A DNA stretch of 64,000 bases, taken from positions 12,146,953 through 12,210,952 of the forward strand of contig CM066913.1 of the NCBI GenBank assembly GCA_033964015.1. Direction: 5' to 3'. Positions 35,001 through 46,100 of this stretch are shown one piece after another. Within the stretch, counting starts at the first letter, position 1, and each line of letters starts with the position of its first letter. The stretch comes from Scolanthus callimorphus (Eukaryota > Cnidaria > Anthozoa > Actiniaria > Edwardsiidae). The notes beneath the pieces were generated by a model. It was not told the origin of the DNA. It ran no database searches and saw only the letters and a list, made by a program, of their open reading frames with translations. Position numbers and translations under genes: made by a program.

Positions 35001-36850
35001 CTGTGGTATACTATGGTTGCTGGAATGTGTAAATAGAGCAGACCAAACACCAAAGTTTGATATTCAGTATGCTTTGCCATTTTGGAATCATAGCAGCCAG
35101 ACCTTCATCCATGGAGGAAAGGTCATAATATAATGAATATTATACAATTTATCAAATAAAATACAAAATCTATTTGAATATTATTGTTGATTTATTTAAA
35201 TTTGACCTTTTGCACATTCTGGCAACTATAGCATACACATAGTTTCAAGCAGCAGCAGACATTTTGTTGGCAAGAAAAATGTGGAGTCAGAGAAAACATG
35301 TACTTCTCCAAAGGCTGGTTGAGGAATGATAATACTTTCAATCAAATATGGTAAATCAAGGATTACACTTTGTTTCATATAAAAAAATTGTACTGCAGTA
35401 AATGACAGTGAAGGAATGGCAGACCAATCAGTGACGCATCCAGGGGTGGTCAAGGGGGGTGACTAGCCCCTTTCTGAAATTATATCTTACATACATACAT
35501 ACCTTTATTTTCACTTATCCGTATACAGCTAGTACACTGTTTTTTTATAAGTGAAAAGAGATTAATTAATTAAAAAGTTCTAACAGCACTAGCTCCAGCA
35601 GCATTAGTTTTCTATTTTCCGTTTCTGATTTGGAAACATGAATAAATAAGGAGCCGTCTCCTTGGCTATTCGTTCTGGTGGGTTAAATATGAGAGACTTA
35701 CATATCCTTTGTAATGGTCACCCCCCACGCTTTTTCTCGCATGTGCAGTAAAACCTTTGTAATAGTCACCCCCCTGTAAAATTCCTGGATCTGCCACTGC
35801 AAATAATTTCTTGGTGTACAGCTGTATTTCTTTCAAAAGGATTGTAATTTCTTCTTTTATTACCCTTGAGCACATGTATTAGGGGGTTCTAGGACACCGA
35901 CTGGAACTGTCCCAGCTAAAATAAATGCACACAATGCATGTTAGTAGTTGTGTTACATTTCACGAACGAAATGCCTTGCATGCATGTGTTTCACTCTGGT
36001 AGCTCTGTTACATTCCAAAGGCATTTCTAAAGAAAAGAGCTGGATAATCATGAGCATACCTTCTGAGCCGTGAAGACATGTGCTTTGGTTCAATCAAAAT
36101 AGCTCTCCAGTTAGACCTTCCCTGTCTTGATTCCACAGCTGTCACTTGCACATCGTCTCCTCGGCGTGGAGTGTACCCCCTGACACAAGCTCCAACAGTA
36201 AAATACACTGTCTCATCAATGTAGCCATAACCAGGAAATGCACAGGACACCTTTCCTGTAAAGTTTTTCTCTCTTAATGGTTTCACATCCCTGATCTCAG
36301 AGCTCTCATCAGGATATTTCTCTAGATCTGCTTTGATCCAGTCCCCCACAAAAGGGTAATACGTTTGCAATGTGTGATGTAATGCAGACATGTCTATCGT
36401 TCTTTCGTCATTAAGTGTTAGGATATCACCATTGATACCCGTTACCATAGCAATGACTGTCTCAAGACTTCCACTCCGCCCTTCAATATCCCATTCTTGC
36501 ACGTGATCAACACGTGTTGCTTTCCACCCACTTGAGAGAGACTCGCGTATAGCCTCCACATGAACTTCGCATCCCAACTCAGGTCGAAATCCGCCAACAA
36601 CAACATCTAAAGTAAAATACACATCGTCATCTATTACTCCAGCTCCATCATACAGTCTGCTAACTTTACCATAGAATGATTTCCGCAAATCTTCAGGTTT
36701 TGGTTCAGCTTTTGGTGCGACTATCTGCTGATGTTTAGTAGCGCATCCAGTTTCATTGTCTCGTGGAAAGGTTGTCGAAGATTCGTCATTTTGTTGGTTT
36801 CCACCTAAACCTAACACAAACCCTGTAACCTTGGAAAGCAACCCAAACAT
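26042..36850 (-). CDS. MOV10L1: MOV10L1-like RNA helicase (piRNA biogenesis), complete
   Basis: Twenty minus-strand exons join in phase to 1392 codons. In coding order: 36060-36850, 34760-34885, 34445-34624, 33929-34144, 33650-33785, 33492-33590, 33073-33225, 32200-32291, 32053-32111, 31464-31574, 31117-31298, 30598-30666, 30222-30452, 30059-30124, 29244-29582, 28899-29048, 28692-28799, 27692-27832, 27081-27167, 26042-26881. MOV10L1 is an SF1 5'-to-3' helicase that feeds piRNA precursors to primary processing in germ cells (family knowledge). Visible motifs are GPPGTGKT (699-706), DEAG (814-817), GDPFQLGP from 842, EEFQGQE (1022-1028) and VAITR (1063-1067). GLAEGRPSL and the N-terminal repeats favour MOV10L1 over MOV10. 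The start MFGLLSKV was preferred to an upstream ATG because it aligns with the vertebrate start. An unusual 279-residue acidic tail ends EEFLLSP. Confidence 0.95.
27100..27650. repeat. 55-bp tandem array overlapping the exon 19 acceptor of MOV10L1
   Basis: About nine units with a 55-bp period; on the plus strand each contains ACACATGACACAATACTG then CAATATGGGTCCTATAAAAT. The leftmost unit is part of coding exon 19 (27081-27167). Read on the gene's strand, each unit repeats the polypyrimidine/AG acceptor (TTTATTTTATAG) followed by the exon start GACCCATATTG. At least three intronic units (near 27330, 27385 and 27550) keep an intact AG-GACCC acceptor. Others carry changes that remove it. Confidence 0.9.
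27926..28559. mobile_element. hAT-like TIR element in MOV10L1 intron 17
   Basis: Starts CAGTGGCGGATCCCGAGG and ends CTGGATCCGCCACTG; ends are complementary over about 13 bp. The interior (634 bp) contains short open frames but no recognisable transposase. Related ends occur at 11865-12185 and 35429-35799. Confidence 0.65.
31674..31987. mobile_element. MITE in MOV10L1 intron 9
   Basis: The left end AAGGCTAGTTTACACTTGCG and right end GCAAGTGTAAACATGCCTT are complementary with a few mismatches. Internal GCGATTTTT/AAATCGC blocks are also inverted. About 314 bp, no coding content. Confidence 0.65.
32568..33019. mobile_element. 452-bp MITE with intact target-site duplication, MOV10L1 intron 7
   Basis: Begins CAGTGCTCAACCTTAGCGG and ends TTAAGGTCGAGCACTG. 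It is flanked by a perfect 7-bp direct repeat CCATATC at 32561-32567 and 33020-33026. Internal CACTTGTCCTGGG blocks are repeated near both ends in opposite orientation. There is no transposase frame. Confidence 0.75.
35429..35799. mobile_element. hAT-like MITE in MOV10L1 intron 1
   Basis: Ends CAGTGACGCATCCAGG and CCTGGATCTGCCACTG are complementary apart from point changes, resembling the CAGTGGCGGATCC family elsewhere in the window. A short (ACAT) tandem tract lies at about 35488-35505. Confidence 0.55.
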
Positions 36851-37167
36851 GACGAGGTGTTGGTTACCAATATCTAACAGCAAGGCTGCATATCAGGACC
36901 TAACGCTTCAAGCACTATTCGAGGTGAAACGGCCGCCATTCGCCGCCATCTTGTTTCTCTATGGCGCGGCAAATCAACCACAGGAATCCCGCGTAAAATA
37001 GTTTGCCTCGTTCAGAAACGTTTGGAGTACCTGTGGTAAGATGCACGGTAGAGCCTGGACAGCCGAGGTGACAAGATGGTGGGGAGATGGCGGACGAATT
37101 TTGGATGAAGAGTTATCGTATTTTCATTTCCTTATAGAAACGGACGGCTTTGGGTGTTTCTGAAATC
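36851..37167. promoter_or_regulatory. 317-bp head-to-head intergenic region (MOV10L1 / NPRL2)
   Basis: The start codons of MOV10L1 (minus) and NPRL2 (plus) are only 317 bp apart, so both promoters and both 5' UTRs must fit here. It lacks the MITE families seen elsewhere and has several CpG-containing stretches around 36925-37090 (GGCCGCC, GGCGCGGC). No TATA box was assigned. Bidirectional promoter function is inferred from geometry only. Confidence 0.5.
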
Positions 37168-40100
37168 ATGAAACCGCAGATTGAGTGCATTTTGTTTTGC
37201 GAATTTCATCCTGTTGCAGGCCCAAAAATAGCCTACCAGGTATTAACCATTTGCTTTCCATTCCATGTACCAAACTTTGCTGGTAGTGCCTAGTGGGTGT
37301 GCAGAATATTTGTTTCGTTACAATGAATGATTTGCTTTCTTTGAATAGTGACTTTCAGCCAGAAAGTTCTGAAGTGGACTACATTCCCGTAGGGTATTTT
37401 GAATAAATTGAGGAGATGGTGCTAACCTTTTTAACATCTACTGCAATGGTTAGACTTTTTACAGATGTTTTTAATCATAGGTCCAATCTGACTCTCTCAC
37501 ATACAGATTTCAGATTGGTGTTGAAAACTACACGCAAAGTAAACTCACTTAGTCAATCAGAAATGGAACCCATTTGGGAAGCATTGGGTGGTGCAGTGTT
37601 ACGCTGCTTGCCTTTCACCCCTGTACTCTGGGTTCGATTCCCGGCTTGGGCAGTAGGAATTTTTCTCTGCTGTTTGAGTTGTGTTTCAGACCTTGGAGTT
37701 TTTCATGGGTTGAAATGATTCGCCATTTCTCCTGTGCTTCACGTCTTTCGGATGGGACAATAAACCTAGGCCCCGTCTCCCCAATTAGTCTGTGGAAGGC
37801 TAGAAGATTGAGACGTAAATAAAGTACTTTTTTTCAACAACCAACCAATAAGGACTATTTCATTGTCTGAGAATGTCTATTGATTGTTTATACTGTAGAC
37901 TCCAGATGAGTCAATATCTAAAGAAGAGTTTGACTGTGTGGCCGTGTACATTATTCCAAAGCCAGAGCTTCAAAGAAAACTAATTACAGTGTGAGTATTC
38001 ATAAAATGTGCAATTCTATAAAAAAAATCCATATCCCCACCATGGAGGGAATTAGAAATTCCAGAGGGGTGGGAGGGTCAATTTACCTGATTTTCCACAG
38101 GGCCAAGACATTATGGGGGTTTGGGGGAGCCTGGTCTCCAAGTACATTCCCTCCATGGTGGGGGTATGGATTTTTTCTGGAATCTGCAATGTTTGTTTCT
38201 GGTGAAAACAAATAGGATATTTTTCAAATATTTGATTCATGCATCTGTGTGCATTTTCTTTTTTGGTCGAATTAACTTATTCTCAAACTGTTTTTCCACA
38301 AATGTTTGAGTTGATTGTTTAGTACTTTATTTTGCTTATTTTTTTTTTCAGGACTGCATTAAACCACAAGTTTGTTGGTTGTCCAATCAGCATAGAGAAT
38401 GCCAAGTACTCAAGAAATGCCTTGCTTTTTAATGTCTGCTTTGTTTTTAATGAAAATGCAGAAACAGTATGTTATGAAAATGTTGTCCAAAAACTGGCTG
38501 AATACCTGACTAATCTTGAGGTGATTATAACAGTATTGTTTGTGCATTTTCTATGCATCCCTTTGCTGTGGAGCCCTCACCTCAGAAGGAAACTCTGCTC
38601 TGCTAGATCATAAAAACAGACAGTGTGAAAGTGGTAATGTTATCAGACATGTGGCAATTCTATTAAACAGTGCTCAGTGTAACTGCAGGAGTCAGCTACA
38701 GTATTCAGGACAGAAGGTGTTCAACAATGGTATATATCACCCAACATTGCAGGACCAATAATGGGTAGCTAGGAGTGTATTGCCTTGGACATTATCATGC
38801 TTATGGAATGCTTGCTTATCAGGTTGAAGATGGTTTCCTGTCTAAAGATGAGACTAAAGAGACTCTTCCATCAGTACTGACAAGCATCATAACTCAGCTG
38901 AATAATGCAGGGAAATGTACAATATCAATAGGTAATGATTCATATTTCAACAAGGTCAAAAATAGGGAACACATTAACAAAAGGTAATGCAGGCACTGCT
39001 ACTGGCAAGTGGTTTGTACACAATTGTCATATATACTTAGGTTAGAGTACAGTGGGTTCCCTATGGTACTGAAGAATGATCCCCTCCAAAACTTCACTTA
39101 AAATTTGCATGGTGATTGAACTGTAGTTCATTAAAAAGGACTCAGCTCTTGACCTTAAATCTCTTATTTTCTTCCTCAGATGAAGCCAATACAATACATC
39201 TAAAGCCAGTTCTACCAAGTTATGAACCCTGCTCTGTTTTGGACCATCATGTCCCAATCTTTGTCTGGGACAAAAGTGCATGGACATCCTCTGAATGGGA
39301 CATAACAACGCAACAAGTATTTTTATCATATTATTTTAATCAGGGGCATAATTTTACTGTGTATTGAACAAAGGTACATTATTCAGTCACACACTGTCAT
39401 TATTTTTCACTCCAGATACTGCCATATATTGATGGGTTTAATCACGTGCTAAGAATAGCTGACGCTGCTGATATGGATGTTAGTCTTGTCAGACTATGTG
39501 TACAGAACCTAGTGTAAGCATGTTGATATCATCAGCACCATTCATAACATCAATCAAAATGACAATTTGTAAATTGTTACTGAATTAGAAAACCTTATCT
39601 TACTGATCTTTCTCAGATACTATAATGTGGTGAAGCTTATTTCTATATTTCAGGTAAGGGAATTACAATATTGCTTGAAGGACTGATATCAATTCATGGA
39701 AATACAGTGTTTTGGGGTCCGTTTAAAGAACGTAATGCAAGCTAGTCTTTAATTTGATACCTCAGGACAGGCTCAGCCACCAAAAGCTAGAGACTCAGTA
39801 AAAGGACCTGAAAAAGGTTGTGAGAGGCTTTTCAATTCCATTTTTCTTTTCTTTTTTTAATACAGTGTACATGTAATTCTCTTCTGTAGTACTCCAATGT
39901 TTATATCACCACTCCTGAGATCAACACTCTGTTGACTGACAGAGAAGTGCAGGATGAATGCATACAGTATTCAGCTAAGCAAGGTAAGTAAAGTCTGGTG
40001 CACACTTGCAACATACCAACATAAGAAAAATATCACACGAAAAAATTTACTGGTTTCTAAAAGTTGAAGTCCACAAAAATAACAGAAGATTGCTTTGGTG

Positions 40101-43100
40101 AAGTAATCTAATGATGATCCATGTGCATAATTGAAGTGCTCTATGTTATGGTATCCACAAAAATATAGGAACCACAGTTGGTCAGGCACTTGAAACTCAG
40201 TAACCAGAATGAAAAATCCAATCGACGGAGCCAGTGGCTGATTGATTTCCACTTAAAAAATGGTCCTGAAAAAGAAACATTATTAATAATTGTCTGAAAT
40301 TATAATTGTTGACGCACATAAGCAGTGGACTCCCATTATTGCAGACACCCTTGAGGGAAGCTTTAGTATCCATAATAGTGAGAGTCCGTAATAATGGGAG
40401 CGAGTTTCAGTCATATTGCCATATTATAAGTTTTGCTAGGGGCTGGCTTTTGTTTGTATTAACGGGGTGTCTTGTATGTTACTGATACAGGTCGTGTGTT
40501 GCCAACATTCCATGACATATTCATGTTATACTGTGGCCTCAGTCCTGGTGTTACTGTGAGGGATTTGTGTTCTCGTTACAATCCTGAGTCACTCAAAGTG
40601 GATGAGAGGTATGTATAATATGAATGGAAGTTTCAAAACAAGCTATGTGTTGAGATTTGTGAGGAGTTCCAAGAATGGGGTCTCAGGGTCCCTTTCCACA
40701 TACAAAAAGATATGTTCTCTTCTAACGATATACTGCACAGTGCATCAATAATCATTCAACACTTTTATCTCTTTTCACTTCTTCCATGTTCATTTTATTT
40801 TGCACTATTTATATTATGTTACATTTCCAGTAAAACAGATCAGGTAGGAGTAAGACTAAAATACAATTTCTTGTTGTCAGTGTGTAGTGACCAAAAGAGC
40901 AAAGCCATTCTAGTTGCTCCTTCAGAGAAGGATAGTTTAGTTCATATGTAAAGGGACAGCATCCTGAGTATTTTGTATCACACAAGTTTCCGCACAAGAT
41001 TCAACTTAAGACTGTACATGCTGTATGGGTAGCACAAGACAACTCACCATCTGTTTTCAACTTAATCTAGGCCTGTACTAGATTACGTCTGGCAAAGCAG
41101 TATTTTCATCATGGCTTTCCTAATATCCCTGCTCCTGATAGCATAAACCCACGGATTGACAGAACTGTTAGCAAGAGAACAGAAAATCCCCCAAAACCAG
41201 ACTCTCAGCATCTTAGTGATAGTGCACGCATCCATGCATATCTGAATTAATGCTATAATAACCCCAGGCGTCCAGAACAGCAGCACTAAGCCTATCACTA
41301 TGGCAACAGTGCGAGCGGCCTTCTGGTTACGAGCCATCTCATGGGCTACCTGTGGTGCGATGCTGTTGGTTGCAATCTTGCGACGTTGATCCCTAGCAGC
41401 CTTGTAGATATAGAAATAACAATATGCAATGACAGAAAAGGGTATGCCAACAGACACGGTGGAGGCTGCCATCCACAATATGGGTAGACGGAGCGGGTCA
41501 GTGGTGGCAAAACGGACAAAGGGATAAGCTATGGAACCAATCCAGATCATGATTACGCTCATCACACAACGGCGCACTGTGACAATGTTCTGATAGCGGA
41601 AGACTTTGGTCACGGCAACATATCTGAACAAAAGAGAAAGGAGAGACCTTATCGTTACCATTTCGGTGATTTGTAAACTTGTAAAACTTAGCCGCAATGG
41701 ATATCAAGGTTCTCTTTGATCTTATTCTTTATCAACAGGGCTCGCGTGCAACCGACACTAGTGAGGGGATAAAATGGAGAAGACTATTGAGCTACGCGGT
41801 TCGATACAACCAGCACAACTCGAGACAACCTTTCATTCATGAAGGAGATCGTGACAGTTTTGTCGATGTCAAGATTTCTTTATTATTTTATGGCGCGCCG
41901 AATGGGTCAAAAATAAAAATACTTGTCTATAAATAAATTCAATCTTATTCCCTTACACTTGCTATATTTTCTTAAAGGCCTTCAATACATTTACAAAAAC
42001 ATACTGTGAACTATCAAAAAACCCTATTGTGTTAAAAAAAAATCTTTCGATTTGGAAAAAACTCAAGCGATTGGAAAAAACTCCGGGCGATTGGAAAAAA
42101 CTCAAGCGATTGGAAAAAACTCGAGCGATTGGAAAAAACTCGAGCGATTGGAAAAACTCAAGCGATTGGAAAAAACTCGAGCGATTGGAAAAACTCAAGC
42201 GATTGGAAAAAACTCCAGCGATTGGAAAAAACTCAAGCGATTGGAAAAAACTCGAGCGATTGGAAAAAACTCCAGTGATTGTGTACGTAGCCAAGTGAAG
42301 TTTTGGAATTCTTCAGATTGTTATCAGTCACGTTTTAGCAGTTGTGTATGTTTGTGTTTCCTGTTACCCACGTTTCAAGAATATTTTATTGTAATGTGAT
42401 GCATTGAGAAGGCAACAGAGGATTTCGTGTTCACCTATTTCAAGCTTCGAAGCAACTGCGCAGAATACCCGTCCACTCAGAAGCCACTCGGGAGACAATG
42501 TCACCGCAGTCCGCAGTCCCCCAGTCAAATTCATGAATATTTAAGAACGATGTAAAAGTACTGAATTGAGTGTCACCGCAGTCCGCAGTCCCCAGTGAAA
42601 TTCATCAATATTAGAGAACGATGAAGAAGATGGATGCGATTGTCCACTCGTTGGTTGGTGGTTTATTGACAACTGACGAGGTTGATTATCTTATATCATT
42701 AGTACAGTGGATCCATAATAGCTGACGAGCTGAGGACAATAATTGCGGAGTAAATGTTTACCTTGACGTTTTGTTTGCGATTCACCGAATCCTTCAGCAG
42801 AACAGTTCATAGCGTGCTTGACAGACTTGACAAAAAGATCGATAGCGCAAACCAGCACGAACTTAAATGCACATCTAAAACGGTAGTTTGAGCAGAAAAA
42901 ACTGACGCCAAATGTGGCGCACACTTTTATTTGGCACGCATGTGTTCGCCTGATAAAACGGGCGAATAAAGTACAGAGTCGATCGGAAATTATGTGTACG
43001 CGCGCGGAGGTTCTCCAAATCGACAGAGTTTTTTTCCAATCGCTTGAGTTTTTTCCAATCGCATGAGTTTTTTCCAATCGCTCGAGTTTTTTCCAATCGC

Positions 43101-46100
43101 TCGAGTTTTTTTCCAATCGCTCGAGTTTTTTCCAATCGCTCGAGTTTTTTCCAATCGCTTGAGTTTTTTCCAATCGCTCGAGTTTTTTCCAATCGCTCGA
43201 GTTTTTTCCAATCGCTTGAGTTTTTTCCAATCGCTCGAGTTTTTTTCCAATCGCTTGAGTTTTTTCCAATCGCTTGAGTTTTTTCCAAGTCGCTCGAGTT
43301 TTTTCCAATCGCTTGAGTTTTTTCCAATCGCTTGAGTTTTTTCCAATCGCTCGAGTTTTTTCCAATCGCTTGAGTTTTTTTCCAATCGCTTGAGTTTTTT
43401 CCAATCGCTTGAGTTTTTTTTTCCAATTGCTTGAGTTTTTCCAATCGCTCGAGTTTTTTCCAAACGCTCAAGTTTTTTCCAATCGCTCGAGTTTTTTTCC
43501 AATTGCTTGAGTTTTTTTCCAATCGCTTGAGTTTTTTTCCAATCGCTCGAGTTTTTTCCAATCGCTTGAGTTTTTTTCCAATCGCTTGAGTTTTTTTCCA
43601 ATCGCTTGAGTTTTTTCCAATCGCTTAATTTTTTTCCAATCGCTCAAGCTTTTTCCAATCGCTCATATTGAAGGATTTCAAGATATTCAATATAGTAAGT
43701 GTAAGGGAATAAGATTGAATTTATTTATGGACAAGTATTTTTATTTTTGACCCATTCGGCGCGCCATAATGGCGCGCCGAATGGGTCAAAAATAAAATAC
43801 TTGTCCATAAATAAATCAATCTTATTCCCTTACACTTGCTATATTTTCTTAAAGGCCTTCAATACATTTACAAAAACATACTGTGAACTATCAAAAACCC
43901 TATTGTGTTAAAAAAAAATCTTTCGATTTGGAAAAACTCAAGCGATTGGAAAAAACTCCGGCGATTGGAAAAACTCAAGCGATTGGAAAAAACTCGAGCG
44001 ATTGGAAAAAACTCGAGCGATTGGAAAAAACTCAGCGATTGGAAAAAACTCGAGCGATTGGAAAAAACTCAAGCGATTGGAAAAACTCCAGCGATTGGAA
44101 AAAACTCAAGCGATTGGAAAAAACTCAAGCGATTGGAAAAAACTCGAGCGATTGGAAAAAACTCAAGCGATTGGAAAAAAACTCATGCAATTGGAAAAAC
44201 TCAAGCGATTGGAAAAAACTCGAGCGATTGGAAAAAAACTCGAGCGATTGGAAAAAACTCGAGCGATATTGGAAAAACTCATGCGATTGGAAAAAACTCA
44301 AGCGATTGGAAAAAACTCGAGCGATTGGAAAACACTCATGCGATTGGAAAAAACTCAAGCGATTGGAAAAAACTCGAGCGATTGGAAAAAACTCGAGCGA
44401 TTGGAAAAAACTCGAGCGATATTGGAAAAAACTCATGCGATTGGAAAAAACTCAAGCGATTGGAAAAACTCATGCGATTGGAAAAACTCAAGCGATTGGA
44501 AAAAAACTCGAGCGATTGGAAAAAACTCATGCGATTGGAAAAAACTCAAGCGATTGGAAAAAACTCGAGCGATTGGAAAAAACTCATGCGATTGGAAAAA
44601 ACTCAAGCGATTGGAAAAAACTCTGTCGATTTGGAGAACCTCCGCGCGCGTACACATAATTTCCGATTGACTCTGTACTTTATTCGCCCGTTTTATCAGG
44701 CGAACACATATGCGCGCCAAATAAAAGTGTGCGCCACATTTGGCGTCAGTTTTTTCTGCTCAAACTACCGTTTTAGATGTGCATTTAAGTTCGTGCTGGT
44801 TTGCGCTATCGATCTTTTTGTCAAGTCTGTCAAGCACGCTATGAACTGTTCTGCTGAAGGATTCGGTGAATCGCAACAAAACGTCAAGTAAACATTTACT
44901 CCGTAATTATTGTCCTCAGCTCGTCAGCTATTATGGATCCACTGTACTAATGATATAAGATAATCAACCTCGTCAGTTGTCAATAAACCACCAACGAGTG
45001 GACAATCGCATCCATCTTCTTCATCGTTCTCTAATATTGATGAATTTCACTGGGGACTGCGGACTGCGGTGACACTCAATTCAGTGCTTTTACATCGTTC
45101 TTAAATATTCATGAATTTGACTGGGGGACTGCGGACTGCGGTGAATTGTCTCCCGAGTGGCTTCTGAGTGGACGGGTATTCTGCGCAGTTGCTTCGAAGC
45201 TTGAAATAGGTGAACACGAAATCCTCTGTTGCCTTCTCAATGTAGCATCACATTACAATAAAATATTCTTGAAACGTGGTAACAGGAAACACAAACATAC
45301 ACAACTGCTAAAACGTGACTGATAACAATCTGAAGAATTCCAAAACTTCACTTGGCTACGTACACGATAATCACTGGAGTTTTTTCCAATCGCTTGAGTT
45401 TTTTCCAATCGCTCGAGTTTTTTCCAATCGCTTGAGTTTTTTCCAATCGCTCGAGTTTTTTCCAATCGCTCGAGTTTTTTCCAATCGCTCGAGTTTTTTC
45501 CAATCGCTCGAGTTTTTTCCAATCGCTCGAGTTTTTTTCCATCGCTTGAGTTTTTTCCAATCGCTCGAGTTTTTTCCGATCGCTTGAGTTTTTTTCCAAT
45601 CGCTCGAGTTTTTTTCCGATCGCTTGAGTTTTTTCCAATCGCTTGAGTTTTTTCCAATGACTCAAGTTTTTTTCCAATCGCTTGAGTTTTTTGCCAATCG
45701 CTCGATTTTTGCCAATCGCTTGAGTTTTTTTCCAATCGCTCCAGTTTTTTTCCAATCGCTTGAGTTTTTTCCAATCGCCCGGAGTTTTTTCCAATCGCTG
45801 GAGTTTTTTTCCAATCGCTTGAGTTTTTTTCCAAATCGAAAGTTTTTTTTTAACACAATAGCGTTTTTTGATAGTTCGCAGTATGTTTTTGTAAATGTAT
45901 TGAAGGCCTTTAAGAAAATATAGCAAGTGTAAGGGAAAGATTGAATTTATTTATAGACAAGTATTTTTATTTTTGACCCATTCGGCGCGCCATATTCTGT
46001 GTCAAAGGCCTTAGACAAACGCCAGTCTAATAATAAGCCGTTCCTTATGCAAATGAGGAAATTTGATAGCACTGCATAGAATAGCATTGAATATCACTAA

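Noticed and set aside
36851..36883. Upstream ATG extending MOV10L1 (MLLDIGNQH)
   Set aside because: The MFGLLSKV start aligns with the vertebrate N-terminus; the extension has no counterpart. It remains possible.
42044..45835. CRISPR-like array of short regular repeats
   Set aside because: Units are directly abutting without unique spacers, the genome is eukaryotic, and there are no cas genes.
42029..45926. Long open frames of [20 protein letters not shown] repeats on both strands
   Set aside because: They are translations of the stop-free 19-bp unit, open in several frames on both strands, inside transposon-like arms. No start context, splice sites or homology.
41891..45991. Clean target-site duplication for the inverted element pair
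   Set aside because: Only TA-type dinucleotides could be matched at the flanks, which is not meaningful in AT-rich DNA.
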